Shown: positions 1 to 7,250, counted from the first letter of the stretch. The stretch is 9,720 nt of DNA from an uncultured Oscillospiraceae bacterium (GCA_905234575.1 CAJOIG010000071.1:1-9720); one strand, 5' to 3'. Made by a program: numbers and translations. The notes: a model not told the origin generated them from the letters alone.

Positions 1-55
1 AAAAGACGCGCGGCCCGAATACATTTTCGGTTACGGGAAAGAAAGGAATCCGGCT

Positions 56-958
56 ATGAACGACATTACTCTCGTCATCCTCGCGGCGGGACTGGGCTCC
101 CGCTTCGGCGGCGTGAAGCAGCTTGCGGCGGTGGGCCCGGGCGGTGAGGTCATCATTGACTACTCCATCCATGACGCCATCGCGGCGGGCTTCACGAAGA
201 TCGTCTTCATCCTTCGCCGAGACATCTTTGAGGACTTTATGGAGTCCCTCGGCCATCGCATGGAGGCGCTGTTCCGTGCTCACGGAATCAAGTGGGAATA
301 TGTCTTCCAGGAGATGGTCGATCCCCCCGAGGGGCGCACCAAGCCCTGGGGTACCGGACAGGCGCTGATGCCCTGCCGGGACGTGGTCCGTGAGCCCTTC
401 GCCGTCATCAACGCGGACGACTATTACGGCCGCTCGGCGTATGTCCAGGCGGCGGAGTTCCTGCGCGCCTGCGATCCCGCGAAGCCCAACGCCTACGGCA
501 TGGTGGGCTTCGTGCTGAAAAACACCCTGTCCGACAACGGCGGCGTGACCCGCGGCGTCTGCACGACGGACGGGCGCGGCATGCTCGCCTCCATCGTCGA
601 GACCCACGACATCGTAAAGACCGCTTCCGGCGCGGAGGCGGACGGCAAGGCCCTGGACGTCGAATCCCTCGTCTCCATGAACCTCTGGATGCTGACGCCG
701 GAGTTCCTCGGCACGCTGGAGGAGGGCTTCGCGGCCTTCCGGCAGACGATGGCAAATCCCCTAAAGGACGAGTACCTCCTGCCCACGATCATCGGCGACA
801 GCCTCGCGGACGGCAAGGCGACGGTGGAGGTCCTGCGCTCCGAGGACCGCTGGTTCGGCGTGACCTACCAGGCCGACCTTCCGACGGTGCAGGATGCCAT
901 CCAGGCCCTGCACGACGCCGGCGTCTACGGCGAGCCGCTGTACGACGACCTCAAATAA
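56..958 (+). CDS. Sugar-phosphate-type nucleotidyltransferase (copy 1)
   Basis: A 300-residue protein of the GT-A-fold NTP transferase family, which moves a nucleotidyl group from an NTP to a sugar phosphate or similar phosphorylated acceptor, releasing pyrophosphate in the cytoplasm. The signature loop LAAGLGSRFGG is at residues 9-19, followed by Lys21. KPWGTGQAL at 96-104 resembles the base and sugar recognition segment, and NADDYYG at 119-125 carries the metal-binding aspartates. The start at 56 has an AAAGGA ribosome binding site at 42-47 with 8-nt spacing and matches the start of the paralogue at 3851-4762. The reading frame stays open upstream to base 2 but holds no ATG, GTG or TTG, so a longer protein starting outside the window cannot be excluded. 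The exact substrate cannot be read from sequence; a LicC-like (phosphocholine) or NDP-sugar role are both possible. The family call is firm. Confidence 0.9.
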   Translation: MNDITLVILAAGLGSRFGGVKQLAAVGPGGEVIIDYSIHDAIAAGFTKIVFILRRDIFEDFMESLGHRMEALFRAHGIKWEYVFQEMVDPPEGRTKPWGTGQALMPCRDVVREPFAVINADDYYGRSAYVQAAEFLRACDPAKPNAYGMVGFVLKNTLSDNGGVTRGVCTTDGRGMLASIVETHDIVKTASGAEADGKALDVESLVSMNLWMLTPEFLGTLEEGFAAFRQTMANPLKDEYLLPTIIGDSLADGKATVEVLRSEDRWFGVTYQADLPTVQDAIQALHDAGVYGEPLYDDLK

Positions 959-972
959 AACCTGAACAAACG

Positions 973-1008
973 ACGACCTCCCGGTTCCGAAGAGCCGGGA
1001 GGTCGTTT
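973..1008. terminator. Rho-independent terminator between convergent genes
   Basis: A perfect 12-bp GC-rich stem pairs 973-984 with 995-1006 around a 10-nt loop, 15 bases after the nucleotidyltransferase stop. A short T run follows, with a further TTTTT at 1017-1021. It lies between two convergent genes (stop codons near 958 and 1025) and probably serves both strands, although the T tract on the minus side is weak. Confidence 0.78.
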
Positions 1009-1024
1009 CTATGCGGTTTTTCGG

Positions 1025-1984
1025 TTACGAGGGCTCGCCGGAGCCCATGCCGCCGGAGGCGGAGTTGTTGGGGGAGGGCGTCGGCTCCAGGGGCTCGGCA
1101 AACTCGATGGAGATGTTGCCGATGCTCGTGGGCGCCGTGACGGGCTTCCCGCCCACGGTGAGGCCGTAATACACCGTCAGGGTCACGGGCTTCGCCGCGG
1201 AGAGCTGGTCAAGGCTCTCGAGGGTGAGCTCGCCCACGCCGCAGGAGTCCGTGAGGGTCCAGGTGGAGTCCTTGTCGAAGGTGAGGTTCGCGTTCTGCAT
1301 CCAGTTGACGGTCTTGCCGGTCCACTCGGAGTTATAGAAGAATGCGTCCACGGTGGCGGGGCCGGAGCCGGCGTCCGGACCGGACATGGTGACGATCTCC
1401 GCGACGTAGATGTCGCCGACGAGCTCGCAGGTCTCCGGGCTCTGGCCGGTGAGGTCCCACTTGGTGCGGCTGTTCTGGTCATAGAAGGTGATGGTGCCCT
1501 TGCCGCCGTTGTCGCCGGCGACGAGGTAGTTCGTCGCGCCCTCCGCGGCGTAGTTCTCGTAGTTCTCGTTCACGAAGAGGCAGGAGTGCGTGGTGACGGG
1601 CGCCGTGCCGGTGAGGATGACGCAGGCCATGATCTCGCCGGTCTGGGGGGCGGTGGTCTTGTCCTCGAACCAGTAGCTCTGGGCGGCGGAGAGGTCGGCG
1701 CCCCAGCGGGCGTTCGTCTTGTTCACGAACATGTTGAGCATGGGGGCGTTCACGAAGCTCTTGTCGTCCGCCCAGGTCCAGTTCTCGTAAGCGGATGCGT
1801 CTTCCTCCCAGGAGTCCTCGTTGGAGCCCAGGTCATAGAAGTCGTACACCGCGGGGTCGAAGGAGCAGATGATCCGGCTGTTGTAGGCGACCACGCCCGC
1901 CATCTCGCCGCTGCCGCCGGAGCGGGTCTTGATTCCGGCGACGCCCTTCAGGTCGGAGTTGAAGGCGAAGATGTAGCCGTTGGA
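1025..1984 (-). pseudogene. C-terminal part of frameshifted secreted beta-helix-like protein
   Basis: This is the remaining 319 codons of the secreted protein that starts at 3753, displaced into another frame by a one-base loss near 1984-1986. Sequence character continues directly: NGYIFAFNSDLKG, encoded just downstream of the break, fits the Gly/Ser/aromatic strand-and-turn pattern of the N-terminal part. The first internal ATG is at 1903, but no convincing ribosome binding site precedes it, so independent translation is unlikely. The region is acidic, rich in Thr, Gly, Asn and Tyr, and includes STWTLTDSCGVGELTL, a pattern like the last coils of autotransporter or adhesin beta-helices. It ends in a Pro/Ser/Gly-rich tail (EPTPSPNNSASGGMG). 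No LPxTG motif, SLH domain or terminal membrane segment is visible, so the mode of surface attachment is unknown. An annotator ignoring the frameshift would call a 292-residue gene at 1025-1903. Confidence 0.8.
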
Positions 1985-3753
1985 TTGTACAGGAAGACGT
2001 AGCTCTCGTCGCCGCCGATGGAGTAGACGCCCGCGCAGCCCCGGCCATAGGTGGTGGCGGAAATGCGGTTCGCGACGATGACGCCGCCGCCGGTATCCGT
2101 GGTGAGGGCGGTGCCGGTCTCGTCCGCCGTGACGAGGATCGCGACGTCGGGCTCCGCGCTGGCGTCGTTGAACACGGGCGCGGCGTAGGCGTTCCAGTCC
2201 TCCGTGAGCTCCGTGCGGACAGCGGTGCCGAGATCGAGGCCCGGACGGTCCTGCACGAGGGTCTTCAGCGTGTCATAGTCCGTGACGGGACGGCCGTCCT
2301 TATCGATGAAGCCGTCGCTGTTCAGGGCGATCTTGCCGCCCATGCCGACGTAGAAGCCGTGACCGCCGGAGGAACAGCCGAAGTACCGTCCGCCGGTGAC
2401 GTAGGCCGTGCCGCCCGCGACGGCGTAGAGGACGTTCTCCGTGCCGACGATGGTGGGGTCGGTGAGGTAGAGCGCGGCGTCGTCCGTGCCGAAGTCGATG
2501 TCATCAAAGGCGGTGATCTTGTAGTCGGTGGAGTTGCCGCCGTCCACGAGGACGGAGGAGCCGAGGCCGTAGAAGTTCGCGGCCTCAGAGGGGCCGTAGG
2601 CGATGGTGTTGTTCTGGGATTGCAGCTTGTCTACCCAGACCGGGGCGCCGGCCTGCACCATCAGGGTCGCCACGTCGCCCTGGATGGGCTGGTCCACGCC
2701 GTCGATGACGTGCTCATAGGCGCGCTCCCAGTCGAGGTTGGAGGCCGCGCCCGCGACGAAGGGGCCCACGGCCTTGTAGAGGTAGCAGCCATAGATGTGG
2801 AAGTCGCCGGGCCGGGGACCGTTCGCGTAGTTATGGACGTAGTTGTACAGGCGGATGAGGTCGTAGTCCTGCCCGAAGACCAGGCCCTCGGCCTCGTAGA
2901 TGGCGTTGATGGCCTGGGCCTTCGTGGCGTAGCGGACGTTCTGGGAGAGGTAGACCATCTCGTAGATCGTGCCGTCCACGGCGTACCAGGTGCCGGTCTC
3001 CACGCCCATGGTGGAGGTGTAGCGGTAGGCTCCCTCGCCGCTCATGTCCGCGACCTCGTCGTAGAGATCGGCGGGCAGGGCCGCGCCGGACGCCGCCGCG
3101 CCGGGCAGCAGGCGGTCCGCGGGCACGTCCAGAACGTCCACAGCCGCGCCGGTCCCGGAGGCGGCCTCGTCCGCGATGACGAAGTTCTCAAGCCGCGCGT
3201 CGGAGAGCGGGCCGGGGACGTTGTACACCGCGCCGTTCACGGTTTGCGTCTTCATGGCAGCGGTGTCCACCGTGTGGCCGGTGGCCGCGCCCATGGCCTG
3301 CGCCGCGGGGCACACGGCCGCGTAGAATACGCCGCCGCAGCTGTCGAGCGCCGTCACGGGAAAGTCCGTCAGGGTGGAGGGGAAGCTCCAGCCGGGGGTG
3401 CGGTTCAGGTCGTAGAACGCGCCGTCGCCGATGGCCTCCACGCCCTCGGGGATGAGGACCCAGCCGCTGGCGTTCGTGACGACCGCCGTGCCGGAGGCGC
3501 CGATGGCGGTGACGGGATAGCCGTCCACCTCGGCGGGGAAGAGGATGATCGGCGCGGCCTTCACCGCGTCGCTGGTGGATACGATGGTGGCCTCGCCGCC
3601 GGTGACGGTGTAGTAGAAGCCGCCGGAGACCTGCACGCCGGCGGGGTCCGCCGCCGATTCCGCCGAGCCGGACGGCTCTCCCGAGGCGAGCGCCGCCGTG
3701 CCGAGGCTCAGCGCTATGGCAAGGCAGAGGAGGATGCTTAGGAACTTTTTCAT
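1948..3753 (-). CDS. Secreted surface protein, N-terminal part (frameshifted)
   Basis: The 601-codon reading frame encodes a secreted protein. Residues 1-24 form a classical signal peptide: MKK, a hydrophobic core, then ALA before Ser. Residues about 45-130 resemble BspA-type leucine-rich repeats (LRR_5), for example VDGYPVTAIG and IPEGVEAIGDGAFYDL. Residues about 385-590 are Gly/Ser/Thr-rich with short alternating strands, for example GGGVIVANRISATTYG, as in right-handed beta-helix adhesins. The middle (230-380) is not recognised. The last 11 codons after Asn590 are out-of-frame sequence caused by a single-base deletion; the true frame resumes at TCC (1984-1982) and runs to 1025, for about 909 residues. 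An AAGGAGA-type site precedes the ATG and a strong promoter lies at 3795-3822. The protein may act in adhesion or carbohydrate binding, but that is inferred from fold alone. Confidence 0.82.
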   Translation of the reverse strand: MKKFLSILLCLAIALSLGTAALASGEPSGSAESAADPAGVQVSGGFYYTVTGGEATIVSTSDAVKAAPIILFPAEVDGYPVTAIGASGTAVVTNASGWVLIPEGVEAIGDGAFYDLNRTPGWSFPSTLTDFPVTALDSCGGVFYAAVCPAAQAMGAATGHTVDTAAMKTQTVNGAVYNVPGPLSDARLENFVIADEAASGTGAAVDVLDVPADRLLPGAAASGAALPADLYDEVADMSGEGAYRYTSTMGVETGTWYAVDGTIYEMVYLSQNVRYATKAQAINAIYEAEGLVFGQDYDLIRLYNYVHNYANGPRPGDFHIYGCYLYKAVGPFVAGAASNLDWERAYEHVIDGVDQPIQGDVATLMVQAGAPVWVDKLQSQNNTIAYGPSEAANFYGLGSSVLVDGGNSTDYKITAFDDIDFGTDDAALYLTDPTIVGTENVLYAVAGGTAYVTGGRYFGCSSGGHGFYVGMGGKIALNSDGFIDKDGRPVTDYDTLKTLVQDRPGLDLGTAVRTELTEDWNAYAAPVFNDASAEPDVAILVTADETGTALTTDTGGGVIVANRISATTYGRGCAGVYSIGGDESYVFLYNPTATSSPSTPT

Positions 3754-3794
3754 GGGATTCTCCTTCCAATGATTATAATTATTAAAACATTGTT

Positions 3795-3822
3795 ATTATA
3801 CCATAGTTTAGAGCCTTGAAAA
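3795..3822 (-). promoter_or_regulatory. Sigma-A promoter of the secreted protein gene
   Basis: On the minus strand, TATAAT (3800-3795) is preceded by TATGG, giving an extended -10 element. TTTTCA (3822-3817) lies 16 bp upstream and matches four of six -35 positions. This leaves a 5' leader of about 35 nt before the ATG at 3753. The surrounding 3768-3850 is AT-rich, unlike the flanking genes. No terminator separates it from the nucleotidyltransferase ending at 3851, so readthrough from that gene is also possible. Confidence 0.75.
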
Positions 3823-3850
3823 GGGGGAAATACTATATTCGGCAAAAGAA

Positions 3851-4762
3851 TCAGTCCCAAAGCCGTTCGGGGTAGAGGCCGGCGGCGCGCATGTCCGCCA
3901 GCGCCTGACGCAGGGCGGGCAGATCGTCCCGATAGGTCACGCCGTGCCACACGTCGTCCGTGTGCAGGAGCTTTACCCGGTCCGTTCCCGCGGCCAGCGC
4001 AGCGTTCACCACGCCGGGCAGGAAAAACTCCGCCTTGGCGGGATTCTTGGGCACGTCGTTTTCGAGGAAGGACGTAAGCCTCGCCTCGATTTCGTCGAGA
4101 AAGCCCTGCCGGAAGCCCCAGGTGTTCAGAGACACGGGCGCGTCCGGGTCGAGGGACGACCAGGTCGCGCCGCCGTCCTCGGTGAAGGAGGGAGAAGCCG
4201 CCGGGCCCTGGATGGCGGTGTGCTCCGTGACGGTGAGAAGATGTCCCGCCGCGTCCGCGGTGCAGACGCCCCGGGCGACGGTGCCGTTTTCCGTCAGGGT
4301 GTTCTTGAGCTTGTAGGCCACGAGCGCGTGTGTGTGCCCGTCCCCGTCGGCGGCGAGGAAGCGGTACAGCGCCTCGAAAGCGCCGCGGCCGTAAAAGTCG
4401 TCGGCGTTGATGACGGCGAAGGGCCCGTCGATCTCCTGCCGGGCGGCGCGGACGGCGTGGGCGGTGCCCCAGGGCTTTTCCCGGCCCGCGGGCACGGCGA
4501 AGCCCTCCGGCAGGTCCGTCAGCTCCTGAAAGGCGTAGCGCAGTTCACAGTGCGGGGCGATGCGGTCCCCCACACGGGCGCGGAAATCCGCCTCCAGCTC
4601 CCGCTTGATGACGCAGACGATCTTCCGGAAGCCTGCGCGGATGGCGTCGTACGCCGAGTAATCCAGGATGACCTGGTCCGCGTCGTCCACGGCGGTCATC
4701 TGCTTGAGTCCTCCAAAGCGGCTGCCCATGCCGGCGGCCATGATCACGAGTACAGGTTCCAT
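3851..4762 (-). CDS. Sugar-phosphate-type nucleotidyltransferase (copy 2)
   Basis: A 303-residue NTP transferase, paralogous to the protein at 56-958. MAAGMGSRFGG is at residues 8-18 with Lys20, KPWGTAHAV at 96-104 and NADDFYG at 119-125. Shared blocks continue with KLKNTLTENG and WHGVTYRDDLPALRQAL near the C-terminus. The start at 4762 is chosen because it follows an AAGAGGT ribosome binding site and puts the glycine loop at the usual place; the frame is open further upstream to 4843, but that stretch covers the promoter. The central segment (about residues 195-215) differs most from copy 1, and the acceptor substrate may differ too. It sits upstream of the secreted protein gene in the same orientation with no clear terminator between them, so the two could be partly cotranscribed. 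An envelope glycan or teichoic-acid role is an inference from this context. Confidence 0.9.
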   Translation of the reverse strand: MEPVLVIMAAGMGSRFGGLKQMTAVDDADQVILDYSAYDAIRAGFRKIVCVIKRELEADFRARVGDRIAPHCELRYAFQELTDLPEGFAVPAGREKPWGTAHAVRAARQEIDGPFAVINADDFYGRGAFEALYRFLAADGDGHTHALVAYKLKNTLTENGTVARGVCTADAAGHLLTVTEHTAIQGPAASPSFTEDGGATWSSLDPDAPVSLNTWGFRQGFLDEIEARLTSFLENDVPKNPAKAEFFLPGVVNAALAAGTDRVKLLHTDDVWHGVTYRDDLPALRQALADMRAAGLYPERLWD

Positions 4763-4796
4763 TTTTCTACCTCTTTTTATTATTGTGATTGTTGTC

Positions 4797-4825
4797 AGTA
4801 TACCATGTCCGGCGGCGATTGACAA
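4797..4825 (-). promoter_or_regulatory. Sigma-A promoter of nucleotidyltransferase copy 2
   Basis: On the minus strand, TTGTCA (4825-4820) and TATACT (4802-4797) are separated by 17 bp, and TATACT is preceded by ATGG, giving an extended -10. Each hexamer matches the consensus at five of six positions. The leader to the ATG at 4762 is about 28 nt. The -35 box lies within the near-palindrome ATTGACAAT (4818-4826), which also reads TTGACA on the plus strand, and it is only 12 bp from the CIRCE operator. Confidence 0.8.
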
Positions 4826-4836
4826 TGCATAGTGGA

Positions 4837-4863
4837 TTAGCACTCAAATAAAAAGAGTGCTAA
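4837..4863. promoter_or_regulatory. CIRCE element (HrcA operator)
   Basis: TTAGCACTC (4837-4845), a 9-nt spacer and GAGTGCTAA (4855-4863) match the CIRCE consensus at every arm position with the canonical spacing. The symmetry extends one more base pair (A4836/T4864). CIRCE is bound by the heat-shock repressor HrcA, which usually controls groESL and dnaK operons. Here it lies 99 bp upstream of the small heat-shock gene at 4963, so that gene is most likely HrcA-repressed and induced by heat or protein-folding stress. Confidence 0.95.
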
Positions 4864-4866
4864 TAT
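4837..4866 (+). promoter_or_regulatory. Candidate promoter of the Hsp20 gene, overlapping CIRCE
   Basis: TTAGCA (4837-4842) and TAATAT (4861-4866) are spaced 18 bp apart, so the CIRCE repeat would overlap the -35 box, fill the spacer and enter the -10 box, an effective repression geometry. Alternatives are TATGAT at 4915-4920, which lacks a good -35, and TTGACA at 4819-4824, which lacks a good -10 at 16-18 bp. Which one is used cannot be settled from sequence. Confidence 0.45.
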
Positions 4867-4949
4867 TTCACAAATCGTTCACACGAACACATAAACTTGT
4901 TCACAATTTATGTGTATGATACAGACAATGAAACAAAAACCAAACCAAT

Positions 4950-4955
4950 GGAGGG
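4950..4955 (+). promoter_or_regulatory. Ribosome binding site deciding the Hsp20 start
   Basis: GGAGGG ends 7 nt before the ATG at 4963 but only 1 nt before the in-frame ATG at 4957. The spacing therefore favours 4963, giving a protein that starts MFDMVPF. Confidence 0.75.
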
Positions 4956-4962
4956 TATGAAC

Positions 4963-5367
4963 ATGTTTGATATGGTTCCTTTCACCACGCGGTACGCCAC
5001 CCCCAAGATGTGGGATCCGTTCAAGGAGTTTTTCAGCACGGTGGGCCGCACGGCCGCCACGGACATCAAGGAGACGAACGACGCCTATCTCATCGAGACG
5101 GAGCTTCCCGGCTACGATAAGAGCGAGATCTCCGTCAGCGTCAAGGAGGGCGTCCTGACCGTCCACGCCGAGCACAAGAATGAGCAGAGCCCGGACGAGG
5201 GCTATCTCCGCCGGGAGCGCACCTGGGAGACCGTGGAGCGCAGCTTCACCGTCACGGACGTGGACACGTCCGCCATCCGCGCGGCATATGTGAACGGCGT
5301 CCTGACCGTCACCCTGCCGAAGATCCCCGAGGTCATCCCCGAGACTCACGACATCGAGATCCAGTAA
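4963..5367 (+). CDS. Hsp20 / alpha-crystallin family small heat-shock protein
   Basis: A 134-residue ATP-independent chaperone that holds unfolding cytoplasmic proteins in a refoldable state, normally as large oligomers. The alpha-crystallin domain spans about residues 33-120: it opens with TDIKETNDAYLIETELPG, continues with GVLTVHAEH, and contains the family signature AAYVNGVLTVTLPK at 107-120. The final residues (IPEVIPETHDIEIQ) form a short C-terminal extension; the usual I-x-I/V anchor could correspond to IEI at 131-133, or to the upstream IPEVI segment. The N-terminal arm (MFDMVPFTTR) is typical of clostridial members. Length is near the lower normal range. The gene stands alone between the CIRCE-containing control region and a strong terminator, so it is probably a monocistronic heat-shock gene. 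Confidence 0.95.
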   Translation: MFDMVPFTTRYATPKMWDPFKEFFSTVGRTAATDIKETNDAYLIETELPGYDKSEISVSVKEGVLTVHAEHKNEQSPDEGYLRRERTWETVERSFTVTDVDTSAIRAAYVNGVLTVTLPKIPEVIPETHDIEIQ

Positions 5368-5380
5368 ATCAAATCAGCCG

Positions 5381-5418
5381 AACGCCGGCCCTTCCGAAAC
5401 GGAGAGGCCGGCGTTTTT
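5381..5418 (+). terminator. Rho-independent terminator after the Hsp20 gene
   Basis: A 10-bp perfect stem pairs AACGCCGGCC (5381-5390) with 5406-5415. The inner bases (TTCCG/CGGAG) extend it past one mismatch, and a T run covers 5414-5418. It starts 13 bases after the stop codon. asnB ends convergently at 5424, so the hairpin may also act on the minus strand, although the T tract there is poor. Confidence 0.88.
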
Positions 5419-5423
5419 CGCAT

Positions 5424-7250
5424 TCATACGAGCCGCACATGATAGGTTTTCAGCCAGTAGTTGAGCTGGAGCATGTAGGCGATGGTCTGCGGCGCGGTCA
5501 TGAGCTGTCCGTACCAGGGCTGGGGGTTTTCGTCCTCCAGCAGCGCCTCGAGGGCCTCCCGCCGCACGAGGTCGTGCAGCGGCGCGGTGGGGTCGTCCAT
5601 GACGATTCGCAGCCGCTCGGACACGATGGCGCGGTAGGCGGGGTTGTGCGTCTTGGGGTACGGGGATTTCTTCCGCCAGAGCACCTCCTCCGGCAGCAGG
5701 CCCCGGGCCGCCTCCCGCAGGAGCCCCTTCTCGAAATGATGAAGGTCCTTCATTTCCCACGGTACGTTGTAGAGGTATTCCGCGATGCGGTGGTCGCAGA
5801 AGGGCACCCGGACCTCCAGGGAGCTCGCCATGCTCATCCGGTCCTTCCGGTCCAGGAGCGTCTGCATGAACCAGTCCGTGTTCAGACGCATCATCTCCCG
5901 CATCCGGCGCTCCAGCGGCGCGTCGTCGGGGAGCGCGTCCGTGTCCGCCAGGGTCGCGCGGTATTTTTCGAGGACGTACTCCGTCGGATCGACATTCGCG
6001 AGCCATTCCAGGCGCAGGAAGGACGCCCGCCACGCCGTGGACTGGGCCCAGGGGAAGCCTGCCGCCGCGCGGACGGTCTCGTCCCGGTACCAGGGGTAGC
6101 CGCCGAAGATCTCGTCGGCGCACTCCCCGGAGAGGGCGACGGTGACGTGCTGCTTGATCCGCTTGCAGAAGGCGAGGAGGGAGGAATCCACGTCCGCCAT
6201 GCCCGGCAGGTCCCGGGCGTCCACGGCCTCGTACAGCGCGTCCGCCAGCTCCTCCATGCCGAGGGTCACGGCGATGTTCCCGCAGCCGAGCCAGTCCCGC
6301 AGGCCGGGGATGAAGTCCGTGTCGGTGTTCGGCTGGAACTTCCCCGCGGTGAAGAACTTGCGGTTGTCGGTGTAGTCCACGGAGAAGGTGACGAGGCGCC
6401 GGCCACGGCGGCGCAGGACGTCCCCGGCCACAGAGCTGATGATGCCGGAGTCGAGCCCGCCGGAGAGGAAGGTCCCGATGGGCACGTCGGACACGAGCTG
6501 GCGTTCGATGGCGTCCGTCACGAGAAAGCGCACATGGGCGACGGTGTCGGTGAGGCTCTCGGTGTGGGGCGCGGGCGTGAGCTTCCAGTAGCGGTCAAGC
6601 CGCAGGCCGCTCTCGTCGAACACCGCCCGGTGGGCCGGGGGCAGCTCCGAAAGGCCGCGGAACACGCCGCAGCCGGGGGTGCGGCCGGGACCGGTGAGGA
6701 GAAGCTCCAGCACGGAGCCCTGGTCCGCCTCCGGCTCCACCCCGGGGTGGGCCAGCAGCCCCTTGAGCTCCGAGGCGAAGATCAGCGCCCCGTCCCGCAC
6801 GGTGTAGAACAGCGGCTTCACGCCCATGCGGTCCCGGGCGAGGAAGCAGCGGCGCGCCTCCGGCTCCCATACGGCGAAGGCGAAAATGCCGTTCAGCCGC
6901 TCCACGCAGGCGCCGCCCCATTCGATGTACGCCCGCAGCAGGACCTCCGTGTCGGAGTGCCCGGAAAACTCGTGGCCCCGGGCCCTCAGGGCGGCGCGCA
7001 GCTCCGGCGTGTTGTAGAGCTCGCCGTTGTAGACGAGGACGAAGCGCCGCCCGTCCGCGCTCGCGGTCATGGGCTGGCGGCCGTTTTCGGGGTCGATAAC
7101 GCACAACCGGTGGTGGAACAGCGCGGCGTGCCGGTCGCGGTACTGGCCCTTCTGGTCCGGGCCGCGGGGGATCATGACATTCCGCATATCGGCGAGATCC
7201 ATTAGGCGGACGTCCCGCCCCAGGTCGATCGTTCCGGCGATGGAACACAT
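5424..7250 (-). CDS. asnB: Asparagine synthetase (glutamine-hydrolysing)
   Basis: A 608-residue class-II amidotransferase that makes asparagine from aspartate, glutamine and ATP, releasing AMP and pyrophosphate. Cys2, exposed after removal of Met1, is the glutaminase nucleophile. The N-terminal glutaminase domain (about 2-210) shows RGPDQ at 29-33, HRLCVID at 47-53, YNGELYN at 74-80 and SDTEV at 99-103. The synthetase domain has the PP-loop SGGLDSG at 263-269, SGECADEIFGGY at 374-385 and the conserved block DRMSMASSLEVRVPFCDHR at 470-488. The start at 7250 is fixed by Cys2 and by a GAGGTGA ribosome binding site; the frame is open upstream to 7376 across the obg terminator, which is not coding. 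It lies downstream of obg in the same orientation, with a terminator hairpin 35 bases ahead of the start. Related AsnB-type enzymes can amidate cell-wall or secondary-metabolite substrates, but nothing here indicates that. Confidence 0.96.
   Translation of the reverse strand: MCSIAGTIDLGRDVRLMDLADMRNVMIPRGPDQKGQYRDRHAALFHHRLCVIDPENGRQPMTASADGRRFVLVYNGELYNTPELRAALRARGHEFSGHSDTEVLLRAYIEWGGACVERLNGIFAFAVWEPEARRCFLARDRMGVKPLFYTVRDGALIFASELKGLLAHPGVEPEADQGSVLELLLTGPGRTPGCGVFRGLSELPPAHRAVFDESGLRLDRYWKLTPAPHTESLTDTVAHVRFLVTDAIERQLVSDVPIGTFLSGGLDSGIISSVAGDVLRRRGRRLVTFSVDYTDNRKFFTAGKFQPNTDTDFIPGLRDWLGCGNIAVTLGMEELADALYEAVDARDLPGMADVDSSLLAFCKRIKQHVTVALSGECADEIFGGYPWYRDETVRAAAGFPWAQSTAWRASFLRLEWLANVDPTEYVLEKYRATLADTDALPDDAPLERRMREMMRLNTDWFMQTLLDRKDRMSMASSLEVRVPFCDHRIAEYLYNVPWEMKDLHHFEKGLLREAARGLLPEEVLWRKKSPYPKTHNPAYRAIVSERLRIVMDDPTAPLHDLVRREALEALLEDENPQPWYGQLMTAPQTIAYMLQLNYWLKTYHVRLV

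Noticed and set aside
1025..1100. LPxTG or other wall-anchor signal at the end of the secreted protein
   Set aside because: The tail is Pro/Ser/Gly-rich but lacks LPxTG, a hydrophobic segment and a basic end.
1960..2000. Programmed ribosomal frameshift or phase-variable tract in the secreted protein gene
   Set aside because: No slippery heptamer, stimulatory hairpin or long homopolymer is present at the junction.
2359..3741. A 460-codon open frame on the plus strand opposite the secreted protein gene
   Set aside because: It is Gly/Val/Arg-rich antisense sequence with no ribosome binding site; the minus-strand frame has a signal peptide, promoter and ribosome binding site.
3944..4822. A 292-codon open frame on the plus strand opposite the second nucleotidyltransferase
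   Set aside because: It is antisense to a gene with clear catalytic motifs and runs into that gene's promoter.
4864..4962. CtsR operator upstream of the Hsp20 gene
   Set aside because: No GGTCAAA-type heptad repeats are present; CIRCE alone explains heat control.
5439..7205. A 588-codon open frame on the plus strand opposite asnB
   Set aside because: It mirrors the asnB codons, has low-complexity composition and has no start signal.
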